A DNA stretch of 64,000 bases from assembly GCF_000499385.1 (NCBI RefSeq), contig NW_013651719.1, positions 57,659-121,658 of the forward strand, read 5' to 3'. A model generated the notes under the pieces. It did no database searches. It saw nothing but the letters and a program-made list of their open reading frames with translations, and was not told the origin of the DNA. Shown one piece after another: positions 13,933 to 25,220 of this stretch. Position 1 is the stretch's first letter, and the number at the start of each line of letters is the position of its first letter. Source of the stretch: Eimeria necatrix (Eukaryota; Apicomplexa; Conoidasida; Eucoccidiorida; Eimeriidae). The translations under genes were made by a program, and so were the position numbers.

Positions 13933-16900
13933 TCATGATTCTGGTCTTGCGGCACGTTTGAACATGGGTAAGATCTGTTCATCATCATCCTCAGCTTCCT
14001 CCCTCAGAGTTTTTATAAAATACCTCCAAGTTAGTTGTTGCACATACCTCCTCACCGCCAGTTCTCTTCTCCTGTCGACCACCATGTCCGGAGATATCAC
14101 CCGAAAGGGAACGACCCTCCTGCCGCGTCTTCCTACAACGGGTGGCGCCTCTTCCGGAGCTGGCACCAGAGAGCTGCTCAAGCGTCCGACGCTTATGTCT
14201 AGCTGAGATCCCACCTCACACGGGGCCCATTCGCCGCAGTCCACGGCCAAAGGCTCTTTTTTCTTCGCGCGAAGGTTTTCCGCCTCTTGTTGCTGCGGGG
14301 CCCCGGCGTTCCCCATCTGGCTGCTGCCTCTGTTCTCTGATGACCGATGCGTCAAAGGAGACAGGCTGTGCAGCCTCTCTCCATCGCGCTGATGCTGATG
14401 AGCAGAAAGCGCGCTCATGCTATTACTGCTCGGCGGATGAGGCAGCAAACCATGGTGGGAATGTAACTCCAGAGCCCCCGCGCCCTGCAAAGCGTGCAAG
14501 TCCGCTTGTCGCTGCTGCTGTTGTTGCAGCTGCTGCTGCAGCTGCTGCTGCAACTGCAACTGCTGCTGCTGCAATTGGCGGTGCTGCTGCTGAAGCTGCT
14601 GTTGCTGAAGCTGTTGCTGCTCGTGGTGCTGCTGCAGTGCCGCTAGTTGCTGCTCGGCTGAAGAATCCAGCATCCGCTGCTCTCCAAGCAGTAGCTTGAT
14701 CTGAAGCAATTCTTGCTGCTGCTTCAGCTCTTGCTGCTGTGCCTCCTGTGACTGCTGCAGTGGCCGGTGCTGCAGAGCAGCAGCTGCAAATCCCTGCAAG
14801 CCCAGCTGATGTAGGATAGCAGGATTTTCTGCTCCTGGCAAGTGAGCCGCTGTTGCATGGTTCTGTTGCTGTTCTTGCTGCTGCTGCAGAGGCTCCGTTG
14901 TAACGGAAGGAAGAGACGTAGCCGCCAGAGGGGAAGGTGGTTGCGGTTCTGGTTCTTGATCTGCTTCGTCGTTGTAGCTGACGGCGTAATAGTCAACGCC
15001 CCTGTAAGACTTGCGTTCAAGAGCAACCAGCTCAGACACTGGGGGGACAGCCTGTAACAATGAATCTTCCTGAATCTCCTGGAGAAGAGGTTTCTCGTGA
15101 AGAGCTGCTGCAGCACCTGCCTCTGCTGCGCGCTTCTTCGCATCTCCTGACGCTCGGGGGTTTGCGCGGGGCCTTCCCCGTTTTCGAGGCGCCAGCTCAT
15201 CTGCTCCGGGCGAGGGGCACTTCATTGCAACTCCTTCGACAACAGCAGCAACCTCTGCCGCTGCCACTGCCAGTGCTGCACTCACTGGTTTTTCAGAAGA
15301 CAAAGACACTGTGTTGTCCTCCTTAGTCTTGGCATCTGCGCCTAAATGGCACTCAAGATGTTGCTGCTGCTGCCTCTGCTGAGAGCTCTCAGTCGTGACT
15401 TCTTTGGTCTGTAGCATTAGCGTGTCCAGACAGTGTTGATAAACAAGTCGAAGAGTCGGAAGAGGGACCCTTGAGAGGACTACTCGCTGTGCACAATTGC
15501 AGGAAAGGCTACCAATACAATCGAGACAGACATAATCCTCCTGGTGGCAGCAAGTGGCGCAGGTAAGGGAGCAACACGCTTTGCAGCTGCTGCAGTCTTT
15601 AACGGGCAGCGATAAGACTTCAGCAACGCGAGCCAGCAGCTCCTCCTTCGGGCCATCATCATCCCCGAATGGAAGCGGCACAAGCAAGTCTCCGAACGTG
15701 GAAAGCAGCCGTCTGAGGTCTTGTCGCCAGCCCTTCACGTCTGGATCCAAGGCTTCTACAAGGTTAAGCTGCCCTGCTGCTAACTGCATTGGTGCCGCAG
15801 CCAGCTGCTGTTGCACAGCACCTGCACGAGCGGTGAACTCCTCCATGAGGAGTCGAGCTACAGCTCGACAGAGCTCGAGTTGCTGGCGCGCAGAAAAACC
15901 GCCGGCAGACTGAATGGCAGAACGAAGTACTAGCTGTTGATAAGGAATGCAGGTAGATCGCATGTACCGGTAACTTCGGATAGCCTTCTGGCCCCACTGT
16001 AGCCAAAGCGGTGGCGCGAAGTTGCAAGCTTCGTTGCAGTTGAAGCTGAAACATCACAACGCAAGGGAGCGAATCACCAATCGGCCACTGCTATTAACGT
16101 ACGTAGTAAGCGTGAGGTATGTAGACGACCCAATGTCTAGGGAGAGGCCGCACAACTTAAGCGTCCTGTGCTTGGGGCTTCGGCAGCACACAAAGGAAAT
16201 ACAAAGGATTTGCTGCAGCGCCTCACCCCGCGTTGAATCCCGCATGGTAGGTGCGAGGCCAAAGCATAACAAACTCCTTCGGGTGCTGCTCAATCCGATA
16301 CACAGGTATGCCGTTCTCCACAAATAACGAGGGAGGTAGCTGCACGGTAAGGGAATGCAAGACGTAGTGGGGGTCCCGGTCCGCGAGGTAGGACTGCAGG
16401 GTCCTCTCCACTGAAGGCGCGCGGGAGGGAGGTACCACATACCATATCTGAAAAAGCAGCAAGCCTAACAGCAGCAATCAGTAATACTCAACACGCCAGT
16501 TTCACCCATATTTGATAACAGCCCTCCTAAGCTATAATGCTGCCTAAAGCATAAAAAGCGTCCCTCAAGCATCAGGCCAACGGTAATATTCGTTAGGATA
16601 TGCATACCAAGCAATCATGACATAGAGTTTCGTGCCATCTACCAAAAAGACGCAAATACACAACTTCCTCGACATGCGAAGGTCAAATATACAGAGCCAC
16701 CCGCTGGCATGACAGCTAGATTACCTTCGGAGCGCCCCAGTGATGATAGTTGCAAGCTGCGAAAAAATTGTCCTCGGTATGCCAGCAGAAACTTGAGAAG
16801 ACGGTGCCAACGTACAGCCAGGGGGAAGTGACCCCAGGTACATCCCGATGGTAATGTCGCAGCAGTGATCCCTCGACTCTGGCTAGACGGGCAAGGTTCC

Positions 16901-19194
16901 ATGGATGGGTACAGTAGTCGTACTGTTGTTGCTTCTGCTGCAGCTGCTTATTGTGCAACTCTGCCTTCGCTAAACCCTCATGGGCGTGTTGAAGAGGCGC
17001 TTGGCACTGCCTTTCCTGAGGGCTTCCTCCAACGCTAGCCTCAGTGCTGCTGCTGCTGCTGCTTCTGCTACACGCTGCCGTTGATGCGTCTGTCCCTGCA
17101 GGCGCGACGGGAAATCCACTCCCAAGTTCATTTGTCCGGAGATCAGCAGCGTAGTGGACGGTGAGTTGCGGACAACCGCTTTCCACACTCTTCCAATAAA
17201 CCGCCTCTACTGTCTCGATGCTGGGACTGTAGCAACCGAAAACCTGACGGGTTAGTTCTCTGTCATGCGAACGAAGCTCAGATGCGTGGACGGGCGCCTC
17301 TGGGTGCTGAAAAGGCTGCAAAAAGAAGGACAAGGGAAGAAAGCGTCCTCGGCGGTGGCGGCAGCGCGGCTGGCAGCAGACTACTCAATTTCCTGTACTG
17401 CCACCAGCTGCGCAGGAGCAACGACAGGCTAACAGACAGGAGCTAAGTAGGAAGGCTCAGAGCAGCAAGGGTACCTTAGCCGCCATTAGAGAGTGCACCT
17501 CCTGCGTGCGGACGTGAAACAACGCCTGGTCATTGATCAAGGCGTCAAGTGCAAACGGTGGGTCCCAATCAGGCGGGGGAATAATTTTAACAGCTCCAAA
17601 CTCGCGGCCAATGGCCCTCAAACTCTCAAAAAATGAAATCGGGTTTACAAGGAAGGCCTCACACGACGGGAAACGTAACTCCGGCACTGCAGGCAGGGAC
17701 GAGTAGTTCATTTCCACCCGGCGTGTCTCCTATAGCCAAACGTACAAACAGGCATTGCACAGATGGAAGGCATAACTGGGCCATCGGCCACAGTCACTAA
17801 CTGGGCACGAATGTCTAAAACGACAGGAATGCATCAAATCGGCCACTGACAACGGATACAAAGGAGAAAGAACCACCAAAACACAGGACATAAATGGAAA
17901 GGTCACGCGACAAGATACGGAAAAATTCCGTGGTGACCAACGCATACCAACGTGAGGTCGTATCAAGTTTCAGAGCAGACATGTAATACAAGATGACACC
18001 GGAACTGGAATTCTAAAATCTCGGTGCATGATCACCCAACCCATAAAACAACGAGTATGCGCATCAAAAAAAGTCTCGAGAAAGTAAACAACAGCTCCCT
18101 CCCCCGCGACTCACCAGCAAAGATCTCCCGATCGCGACCTTTAGAAGCTTGTCGTCCGCGGCAGCATCCACCTCAAACATTCGAGGTGCTCGTCGCGCTC
18201 TCTGAGGCCTCTCCCCGGCCATTTGCGTACCAGCTGCAGCCCCAGCTGCTGCAACACTAGATCCCCTTCCCCGACGGCCCCCGCGGCTGCCCCCACGGCC
18301 CCCTCGAGCAGGAGCTGCCTTCGCCGCCGCAGCAGGCGGAGGAGAAGGGGCAGAAGCATCTGTCGCTGAGGCGGGATCTGTTGGCGCAGATGCGCTTGCT
18401 GCTGCAGGCGCTGACATAGTCCCATGAAACCCAGGAGTTATCATTCTCCCTGTTGCGACACCTGTTGCTGCTGCTGGTACAGTGTTAGGTGCTGCTGAAG
18501 CCCCTGTACCTGCTGCTGAAGGTGCTGCACTTGCCGCTGTAACCGGTGCAGGCGCTGAAACTGTCGGTGGCCCCGAAACTGCTGTGGCGGCTGCTGATAC
18601 TGCTGCAGCTGCTGCTGGAGCCGCAGCCGCTGCTCCTGGAACTGCCTGAAGTGCTGCAGCTGCTGGTATTGCTGGTGAGGCTCGAACTGCTGCGGCTGCT
18701 CGCGCTGCTGCTGCTACTCGTGCTGCTGCAGCAGCTGAAGCTGCTGCTGCTGCCGGGGGAGCTGTTGCGATTACAGTATTCGCAGAAGTATGCGCTGCTG
18801 CTTGTCCTGCTGAAGCTGCAGCAGAAGAAGGAAGACCAACAAAAGGCATGGTAGCTACTGGGGCTGCCACAACTGTACCAGAAGCCGCCTGCCCAACTCC
18901 GCCTACTGAAAGCGGCCTACCCGCTGCTGCTAGTGCTGCTGCCATTGCAGCGGCTTGGTTCGACGCTGCCGGCATTGCTGCCGCTGCAACCGCGTGAAAT
19001 GCTGCTGCCGCTGCTGCAGGGGATGAGAAGGGCGCCAGCCCTCTTGCGAACGCATGGGAAGCCACAGCTGAGTGCGGTGCAAAGGGAGCATTGCCTGCTG
19101 CGGCAGGCAGCGCTACTGCTGCAGCCGGTGCTGCAACTCCTGCAGGGGGCCTTGTGGCCTCTGATGTCGAACGGCCGTCCATGAAGAAGCTCAT
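13933..19194 (-). CDS. KDM5-type JmjN/JmjC/C5HC2 histone lysine demethylase
   Basis: Fe(II)/2-oxoglutarate-dependent demethylase; the KDM5 family removes methyl groups from H3K4. Exons in transcript order: 19194..18115, 17729..17475, 17315..16725, 16447..16227, 16045..13933; phases agree and the product is about 1,419 aa. Start: the first in-frame ATG (19194); a TGA lies upstream in frame. Order: Ala-rich region (1-300); RGG-type segment (RGGRGGSRGGRRGRG); JmjN (FLVNPISFFESLRAIGREFG, KIIPPPDWDPPF, about 368-410); JmjC with GVTSPWLYVGTVFSSFCWHTED, HWGAPK, NGIPVYRIEQHPKEFVMLWP, RTYHAGFNAG and FNCNEACNFAP; C5HC2-type zinc segment (CSSCKACCSLTCATCCHQED, about 866); poly-Gln stretch (about 1,164-1,240); basic/acidic C-terminus. 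Iron ligands H-x-E and the distal H, and the 2-oxoglutarate Lys of HWGxPK, are present, so activity is likely. No ARID or PHD finger is visible between JmjN and JmjC, unlike animal KDM5. Upstream 5' exons in 19.2-20.1 kb cannot be excluded. Confidence 0.87.
14510..14700 (-). repeat. interrupted CAG tract encoding poly-Gln
   Basis: Within the last KDM5 exon the coding strand is a dense run of CAG/CAA codons giving Gln-rich sequence with Leu and His interruptions. The same trinucleotide is read as Ala (GCA/GCT) in the first exon of this gene (18,300-19,150). Confidence 0.8.
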
Positions 19195-22100
19195 GCCCTT
19201 GGACAGGAGGGCCTCCAAAGCAAGACACCGTGCAATAAATCAACAGGACCCCTGGACTTCTGCTACTGAGCGCTTCTGCTGTATCTCAATATTGTTGGAG
19301 CAACGACTGCTGCAGCTCCTCCCGTCGGTGCTACCACGGGGGCCCCCACAGCTGCTGCTGCGCCCGGAATAGCCCGCGCCGCACAAATATCTGCGTAGGA
19401 CGCAGATGAGGCCAACTGATCGTCGAGAAGTCCAGAGAAAAGGAGGAGATCCGGAGGGGAGACGGACAGCAGCGGCAGCAACAGCTGAGCAGCTGCGCTT
19501 AAGAGGAAACGAGAGGTCCCTGGGCCACCGAGAGGCCCGTCCCTCGATGCAAAGGCAAAATAATGTTTGGGCGCGGGCAGTCGAATAAGCAGAATCTATG
19601 AGCACCACCTTCTACCACCCTTTGCAGGCATGCAGGCCGACACCGCAAAGCTGCAGCAGCTAACCGCTGCTGTTGATGCAGACACACGCACAGAAGACTC
19701 GGGGTGACGCACTACTCCCCCTATCCCCAAAATAAGAAATTCGACGCCGCAGCACGAACAACTGCAGCAGCAACTCCAGCAAAGGAGGCCCCATCAGAAG
19801 CGTGGGCAGGAGGGCCCTCGTGCACGGGAGGCTGCTGGCCCTGAGAGCTGCAGTCGTCCCTGGTATAACATCAAGAGCTGCGTAGCCTATCGAAGGAAGC
19901 CCCTTTAGAGGAATTATCGTAGATATAGGAGAGACCCTGGATGGGGACCATATACTCTCCACGAGTCTCACGCAAAACGACGTTCTGTTGCATCCCGCGC
20001 TTTCTAGGTATATGCAGCTGCTACAGCAAAGCGTAAGAAGCGGCATCAAAGAGCCGACAAGGGTGCTCGTGTTAGACACTTAGACGTAGTCACAACACTA
20101 GGCGAACTGGCGTTAGTATATGAGGCAGCAATGCAGTATAGTCTACGCTCTTGTACATGGGTGGCATGTGGCTGGTGCTTCCACATAAACTGCATGAGTC
20201 TGCTGGAGTCAACTATTTTGCCACGAATTTAGTAAAATTGTGCATCTTTTCCTTTTGTCTTGACACTGCTTACTAGAAAGGAGTTTTTTTGGAGATAGCA
20301 AAACAAGAACCGCTGCAATGGACGCGTCTCTGGTGAAGCAGCCACAGGCGTTCGAGACACAGTGCCTGCTTGAGAATGTACTCGCACGGCGCATCGAGGC
20401 TGTTTTTCCTGGATCTTTAATCTCAAGAATTTCATCTCGTAACTCATGATTGTCGGGGAAAGGGGATGAATTCACATAGCAAAGCTCTCGAACACGTTTA
20501 CTGACCGGCCAGCTGAAGGTGCTGGCTTCTTATAAATGCGCGGTAGTTCAAAGGAGAGCTCACAGCTGTTGCTTCGTGTTCATTATATTAGTTCAAACTC
20601 TATAGTGACAAGGCATGAACGTGCGGCGCTAAACTCCATGTGCTGTGCTCTGGGCGCCGCTAGATGCAGCACAGCCTGAAAAAAACTGGAACGGATTTTG
20701 CCGGTATACGAATATTGGCGAAGTCCAGCATCAAAAGTACTTTACTGCGACACTGCAGAGGGAGACTGTGGCGGCTGCCTATGAAGCAGCGTTACAAGGA
20801 CAGTCTTCAGCAACGCCGCCTACCCATCGTCTTGACTCAGCACTCACGTACAAGCATCACATACAAATATCCCCAGAGTCTCGAACACTCCCAGCATCTT
20901 GCACCTCATATTTGCTTGGTTGCATGTAACGGCTTCCCATACTTCGATTTCTTGTGAATAGTAACAAACCGGCTAGTCTCGGTTCGCTCCGCGGCCCCAG
21001 TGTCAAGACTGTTATTCCGCCCCTTGAGTGTTGCACAGGACCTGGAGAGCCATAACGCGTCTCTCTCCTGATAGCCATGACCGAAGTGCAGTGTAGATAC
21101 ATCTATCCCATGCTGCACTAGTGCTATTCTTTAGTGGAGCGAACTATCCCCAAATGCAACTTGCCTGTGCAGCCTTTGGCTCTGTGTGTTGTGCTGCTTC
21201 CCAAGAAGGCGAAATTGAGCTGGCGTTGCCTAGAGCGGTTTCAACTATCCACAAGTCAACTTACCGCAGCACAACCGCTCCGGCCCCATCGTTTGGAGCC
21301 AATACCGTTCGCGGTGAAGTGAATCTCAAAAAGCCCTGGAAGTCTTCATGGTGCATCTGCCCAAGTGCTTCATAGACTGTTGGTGCGCTGAAAATGCCAC
21401 TTTAAGGCACGGGCACTCCGATTTCCTCATTAGGTGTTCCACTTCGCTAGCTATCTGACGAACAAGATGTTCCCCGTTAGCAGCACTGCCACCTCTCCCT
21501 ACTCAGTTTTTGCAAAACAAGAGAACCGTTGTGAGCCACGCTTACGAGGGTAGCTAAGCATCTTTGAGCTGCATGTGAAAGCCTTTTGTCGGCTTTTCTT
21601 GCCAGCAGGGAATTTTCGAATTTGCCAGAGGTTTTTAAAACACGTAGTGCCAAATATCTACTCAAAAACGTGTCATCAATATTTCGGGAGAAATCAACTC
21701 ATACATACGAGACGTCCATTTGCTGGCAGTGCGTGGATTTGCTCACGTCTTCTCTCGACCTTGTGCACTGCATTTTTATCTATAGACACTTTTGAGTCTG
21801 CGTGCCTAAAATCTGGTTTCGTGTGCATAATTTAAGTCCAACAAGCAGAAGCAGAATGCTGATTTTATTCAGGTTGTTAGAGGCATATGCACCGCTGATT
21901 TCCAGCTCATTCCCCGCCCTTTGTGCCGGTGGCAAAACGTAAAGTAGAAGCTCAGTAAAGACTGCTGATGTCCCGCGTTTCCGAATAGTACAGACTCGAT
22001 ATTTCTGCTCACACCACAGTGCCCTGCGCAGCCTACCCTCCTACTCGGGTGATCTTCGATGATATCGCCCCAAGTATCTCTGAAGAATGTCATATATACT

Positions 22101-22247
22101 GCGTCTCATTTTTGGTCCAAAACAGAAGTCCACTGCCGAGAGACTGCAATGAAAGCTTCGAAGATAAACGCACACACTGGAGGTGCATAGTCAGTAGAGT
22201 TGAGAGGGTGTATGTAGTTTGAATCAATGAATGTTTCTGAGCACCAG
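19195..22247. other. about 3 kb without a supported gene
   Basis: This is the 5' flank between the KDM5 gene (-) and ARL1 (+). Alanine-rich frames on the minus strand at 19,263-19,481 (for example AARAIPGAAAAVGAP) could be an additional 5' coding exon of KDM5. A GCC-starting acceptor (TTTGGAG, ending at 19216) would join ahead of the assigned ATG, but I found no convincing donor. A minus-strand open stretch at 19,660-20,079 has no recognisable domain. From 20.1 to 22.2 kb I see nothing that supports coding. Confidence 0.4.
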
Positions 22248-22640
22248 TCATATAGAAGTCTTGATACCCATATTCGGGATTGACATGCACAAGAAACACA
22301 GCTTGTGGAGCCTCCGCTGGCTGTCAAAACAGGGCATTGCACAGTGAGCCAACCCTGGAAGTGAATTCCCCTGATATGACAAGGAGGGAAGAATAAAAGA
22401 AGCAAATGTCATACTGGATTTTCGATAGAGAAATAGCTGCTGCTCGCTGTCCATGTGCACCCGTAGATGCGCAGGAGAGGCTGCAGCCGAAGTTGCATGC
22501 CAGAGCCCTTCTGCCAGACTGTAGAGTCGGTGACGTGGATACAACTCGATTGCAATGAAATTTTGCAGTAATATGGAGGGGAGTTGTGCTGTGGTATGTC
22601 TGCTGTTGCCGCTTTTGTTGCTTGTGCTGTCGCCACTGTC
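22248..22640 (-). CDS. candidate exons of an unrecognised protein
   Basis: Weak candidate. On the minus strand one open frame reads FIAIELYPRHRLYSLAEGLW followed by HATSAAASPAHLRVHMDSEQ, and ends at a plausible donor (TCCA/GTATGA, near 22,414). A second stretch after a good acceptor (TTTTGACAG, near 22,324) reads AEAPQAVFLVHVNPEYGYQD in another frame. Residue composition is protein-like, unlike the surrounding low-complexity sequence, but the two pieces do not join in phase with the junctions I tried and I recognise no family. It could be a real small gene, a decayed one, or chance. Confidence 0.25.
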   Translation of the reverse strand, partial: DSGDSTSNKSGNSRHTTAQLPSILLQNFIAIELYPRHRLYSLAEGLWHATSAAASPAHLRVHMDSEQQLFLYRKSSMTFASFILPSLSYQGNSLPGLAHCAMPCFDSQRRLHKLCFLCMSIPNMGIKTSI

Positions 22641-23144
22641 CTCTAGTTGCCGTTGCAGCCCGCAGCTCCCGGCAGCAGCACAGACAGCAGCAGCATCACA
22701 ATTGCAACATTGCTTACCTCTTAATAAATGAGTTCGTTTCACAGACATGCATAGGCCGCTCGCTCATTGATGTCGTTAAAGGCGGTCTATTAGTGGCAGC
22801 AGCCGCACTGCTTCCACTGCCGCCTACGGAACAGCAATTACGGCAGGGGCATAGGCGGAAACTCTCCGGCTGTTCTTTTGTATCCGCTGCTGCCTGTGTC
22901 AAAGGCGTGCGAGACAAAGCCCGCACCAGCATTGCTGCTGCTAGTGTTCGAGGTGCTTAGAGTTCTTGGGGACTAGGCGTCCCCCGATCCCCGCCTAAAC
23001 ACCTAGGGCTCTTAGCTTGTTGAGGGATACAGAGTAGGACTTGTATCTTCGTCTATCTTCTCAATGGTCGGCCACTGAGGGCCTAAGACCTGAGCTCCAG
23101 GATTTAGGGATTGGGGACCAGGGTCTGGTGTTGAGGCTAGAGCG

Positions 23145-25220
23145 ATGGGCGGAGCTCTTTCCTCGTGGTTCCCGCGCCTCTTTGGGGGGCGCGAAGTGCG
23201 GGTATTGATCCTGGGCTTGGACAACGCCGGAAAGACCACTATACTCTGTAGGTTATTTTCACTTCTGCAATTAGTTTCTCCTCTAGGTAGGGCAGTTCTT
23301 GACGCTTGCTGTAGGAACGAGCTTTGCTTCTTTCATGAAATACCGCGGCTGCTCGTGCTTTCTTGCGCCCAGAAGATGTGTGATGCGTAATCGTGTTAAG
23401 AATAGAAACAACAGGCATGAAGACAGCGATGCCAAAGAGAAGGGGGTGATATTGCCAGTAGCTTCTGCTGCAGTTGGGGCTTTACTGGCCACTGCACTTC
23501 TGCATATGTCTTCTTATATGCAGATCGCTTGCACCTCAATGAAGTCATACAAACAGTACCAAGTAAGCGTATGACAGCAGCATTAGTTTCAAGTATAACA
23601 ACAAGATGTGCAAGAGTAGCAGCGGCGTTAACGCTTCTTCATGCGTGCTTCTTATGCAGCTATTGGTTTCAACGTGGAAACTGTCAAGTACAAGAATATT
23701 GAATTCCAGGTCTGGGATCTGGGCGGCCAGACATCAATCAGGCAAGCTCGGAGTGCTGAGTGGCAAGCGTTTAATCATAAACCACAAGTGCCGGAGAAAA
23801 ACATAAATCTATATCTGATACGCATGTTGCTGTCTTTTAGAATTTAGCTGCATCCTCGTTGCCATGAACCATCACCGGTGTTGAGCGCTACGACGCAGTA
23901 CGTAAAAGTTGAGTCCTACCAAGTTTCAAGATGCCTACAAGGGTCACATCTCGCTTACAGTAAGGGCCACGTTTTGTTTGCAGGCCCTACTGGCGATGCT
24001 ACTACCCGAATACTCAGGCTTTAATCTATGTAGTGGATAGCGCCGATGTGGAGAGGCTTCCTGATGCCCGGCAAGAGTTGCTGCTCATGCTTGAGGTGCA
24101 TTGCTGCAGCAGCAGAAATATCACCGCTGCTGCAGCAGTGCCAACACCTGCTGGGGCTGCTGCTTCAGCGAGCGCTGTGAAGAGGACGTCTTGACAGTAG
24201 CAGTGATAGCCTAGATAGAAATCTTGTGCACGCCTCCTCGTCAGAAGTGGTGGGCTCCCAGCAGCGTCAAGCAGTACCGGTAGCGGCTGCATCAGCAGCA
24301 GCTTCTTTTGATGTGGTTGCACAGGAAGAAGAGCTTAAAGATGTGGCTCTCGCTGTCATTGCTAACAAGCAGGATCTCCCGCGTGCACTCAACGAGGGGG
24401 AGGTATGTTGCGACTTTTGTGGCTGCTGCTGCCGCTTCGGTACTTACCGGTGGTGATACTGGCGGTGCATGGATGGTCTTAGAAGGTCTACCGTGGCCAT
24501 TTAGTTGACATCCCGTGGTGTTGTATCTTTGTTCTCTCGTCAGTCATACATGGCGCGTACTTTGCCCGGCCGTTACGTCAGACTGGTGCTCGCACTTGGC
24601 CTGCCCATTAGACGCAGTGAAGCTTTCTTTTTCTCGTTGGGCTGTTCACTACATGTGCCCTTAACGACGCTGAAAATTTCGGTGGATTTTCTGTACAACT
24701 GTATCTCTTGTCGTGTGTTGGCTGTCTGCCTATACGTTTCAATTCACAGGCGTTCAAAGAGGTACTCCCTGAGATCGCTTATCTGCGTGTGTCTTTGTGC
24801 CTTTGACAGATTTCAATGGCTTTGGGGCTGCCCACTCTGCGGGACAGACGGTGGTCAGTTTTCAGTGCGTCAGCCGTGAAAGGCGAGGGTCTGTCGGCAG
24901 CCATGGACTGGTGAGCAGCTGCTGTGACTGATCGTCCTCTGGCCCTCTTTCTTCTTCTGTTTCTTTGTGATGGTCGGAGGAAGAAACAATGCACGGCCAT
25001 TCAGCCTGCCTGCTGTCGTCTCGAATTTCGTTTGTGGCCCGCAGCATTCTCTTCCGCTCTTTTGTTTATGTTCGTTCTTTTTCCGTGCTGTCCTTCCATC
25101 TTAGTGTCCTTCCTCTCCTCTGCTCGAAACTAAAGGGGCAGCAGGGGAGGGAAGGACAGAGAAAACAGTTCTATCATTCATGGCGTTTATTGCTGCAGGC
25201 TGGCTGATGTACTGTCCTGA
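23145..25220 (+). CDS. ARL1: ARL1-type ARF-family small GTPase
   Basis: Small GTPase of the ARF family; ARL1 acts at the trans-Golgi in vesicle tethering. Exons: 23145..23247, 23524..23562, 23660..23741, 23984..24095, 24325..24402, 24810..24910, 25199..25220; 537 nt, 178 aa, against about 181 in animals. Start MGG gives the Gly2 N-myristoylation site. P-loop GLDNAGKTT; switch [13 protein letters not shown]; switch [19 protein letters not shown], where [12 protein letters not shown] is typical of ARL1 and not of ARF; base-binding NKQD and SASAVKGEG. All key nucleotide-binding residues are intact. Two oddities: the second exon has only 39 nt (encodes [13 protein letters not shown] with flanking split codons), and intron 3 starts with GC (AG/GCAAGC), giving the only reading that restores [10 protein letters not shown]. 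The last exon adds only WLADVLS and the stop. The gene is convergent with the ASH2-like gene. Confidence 0.92.
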
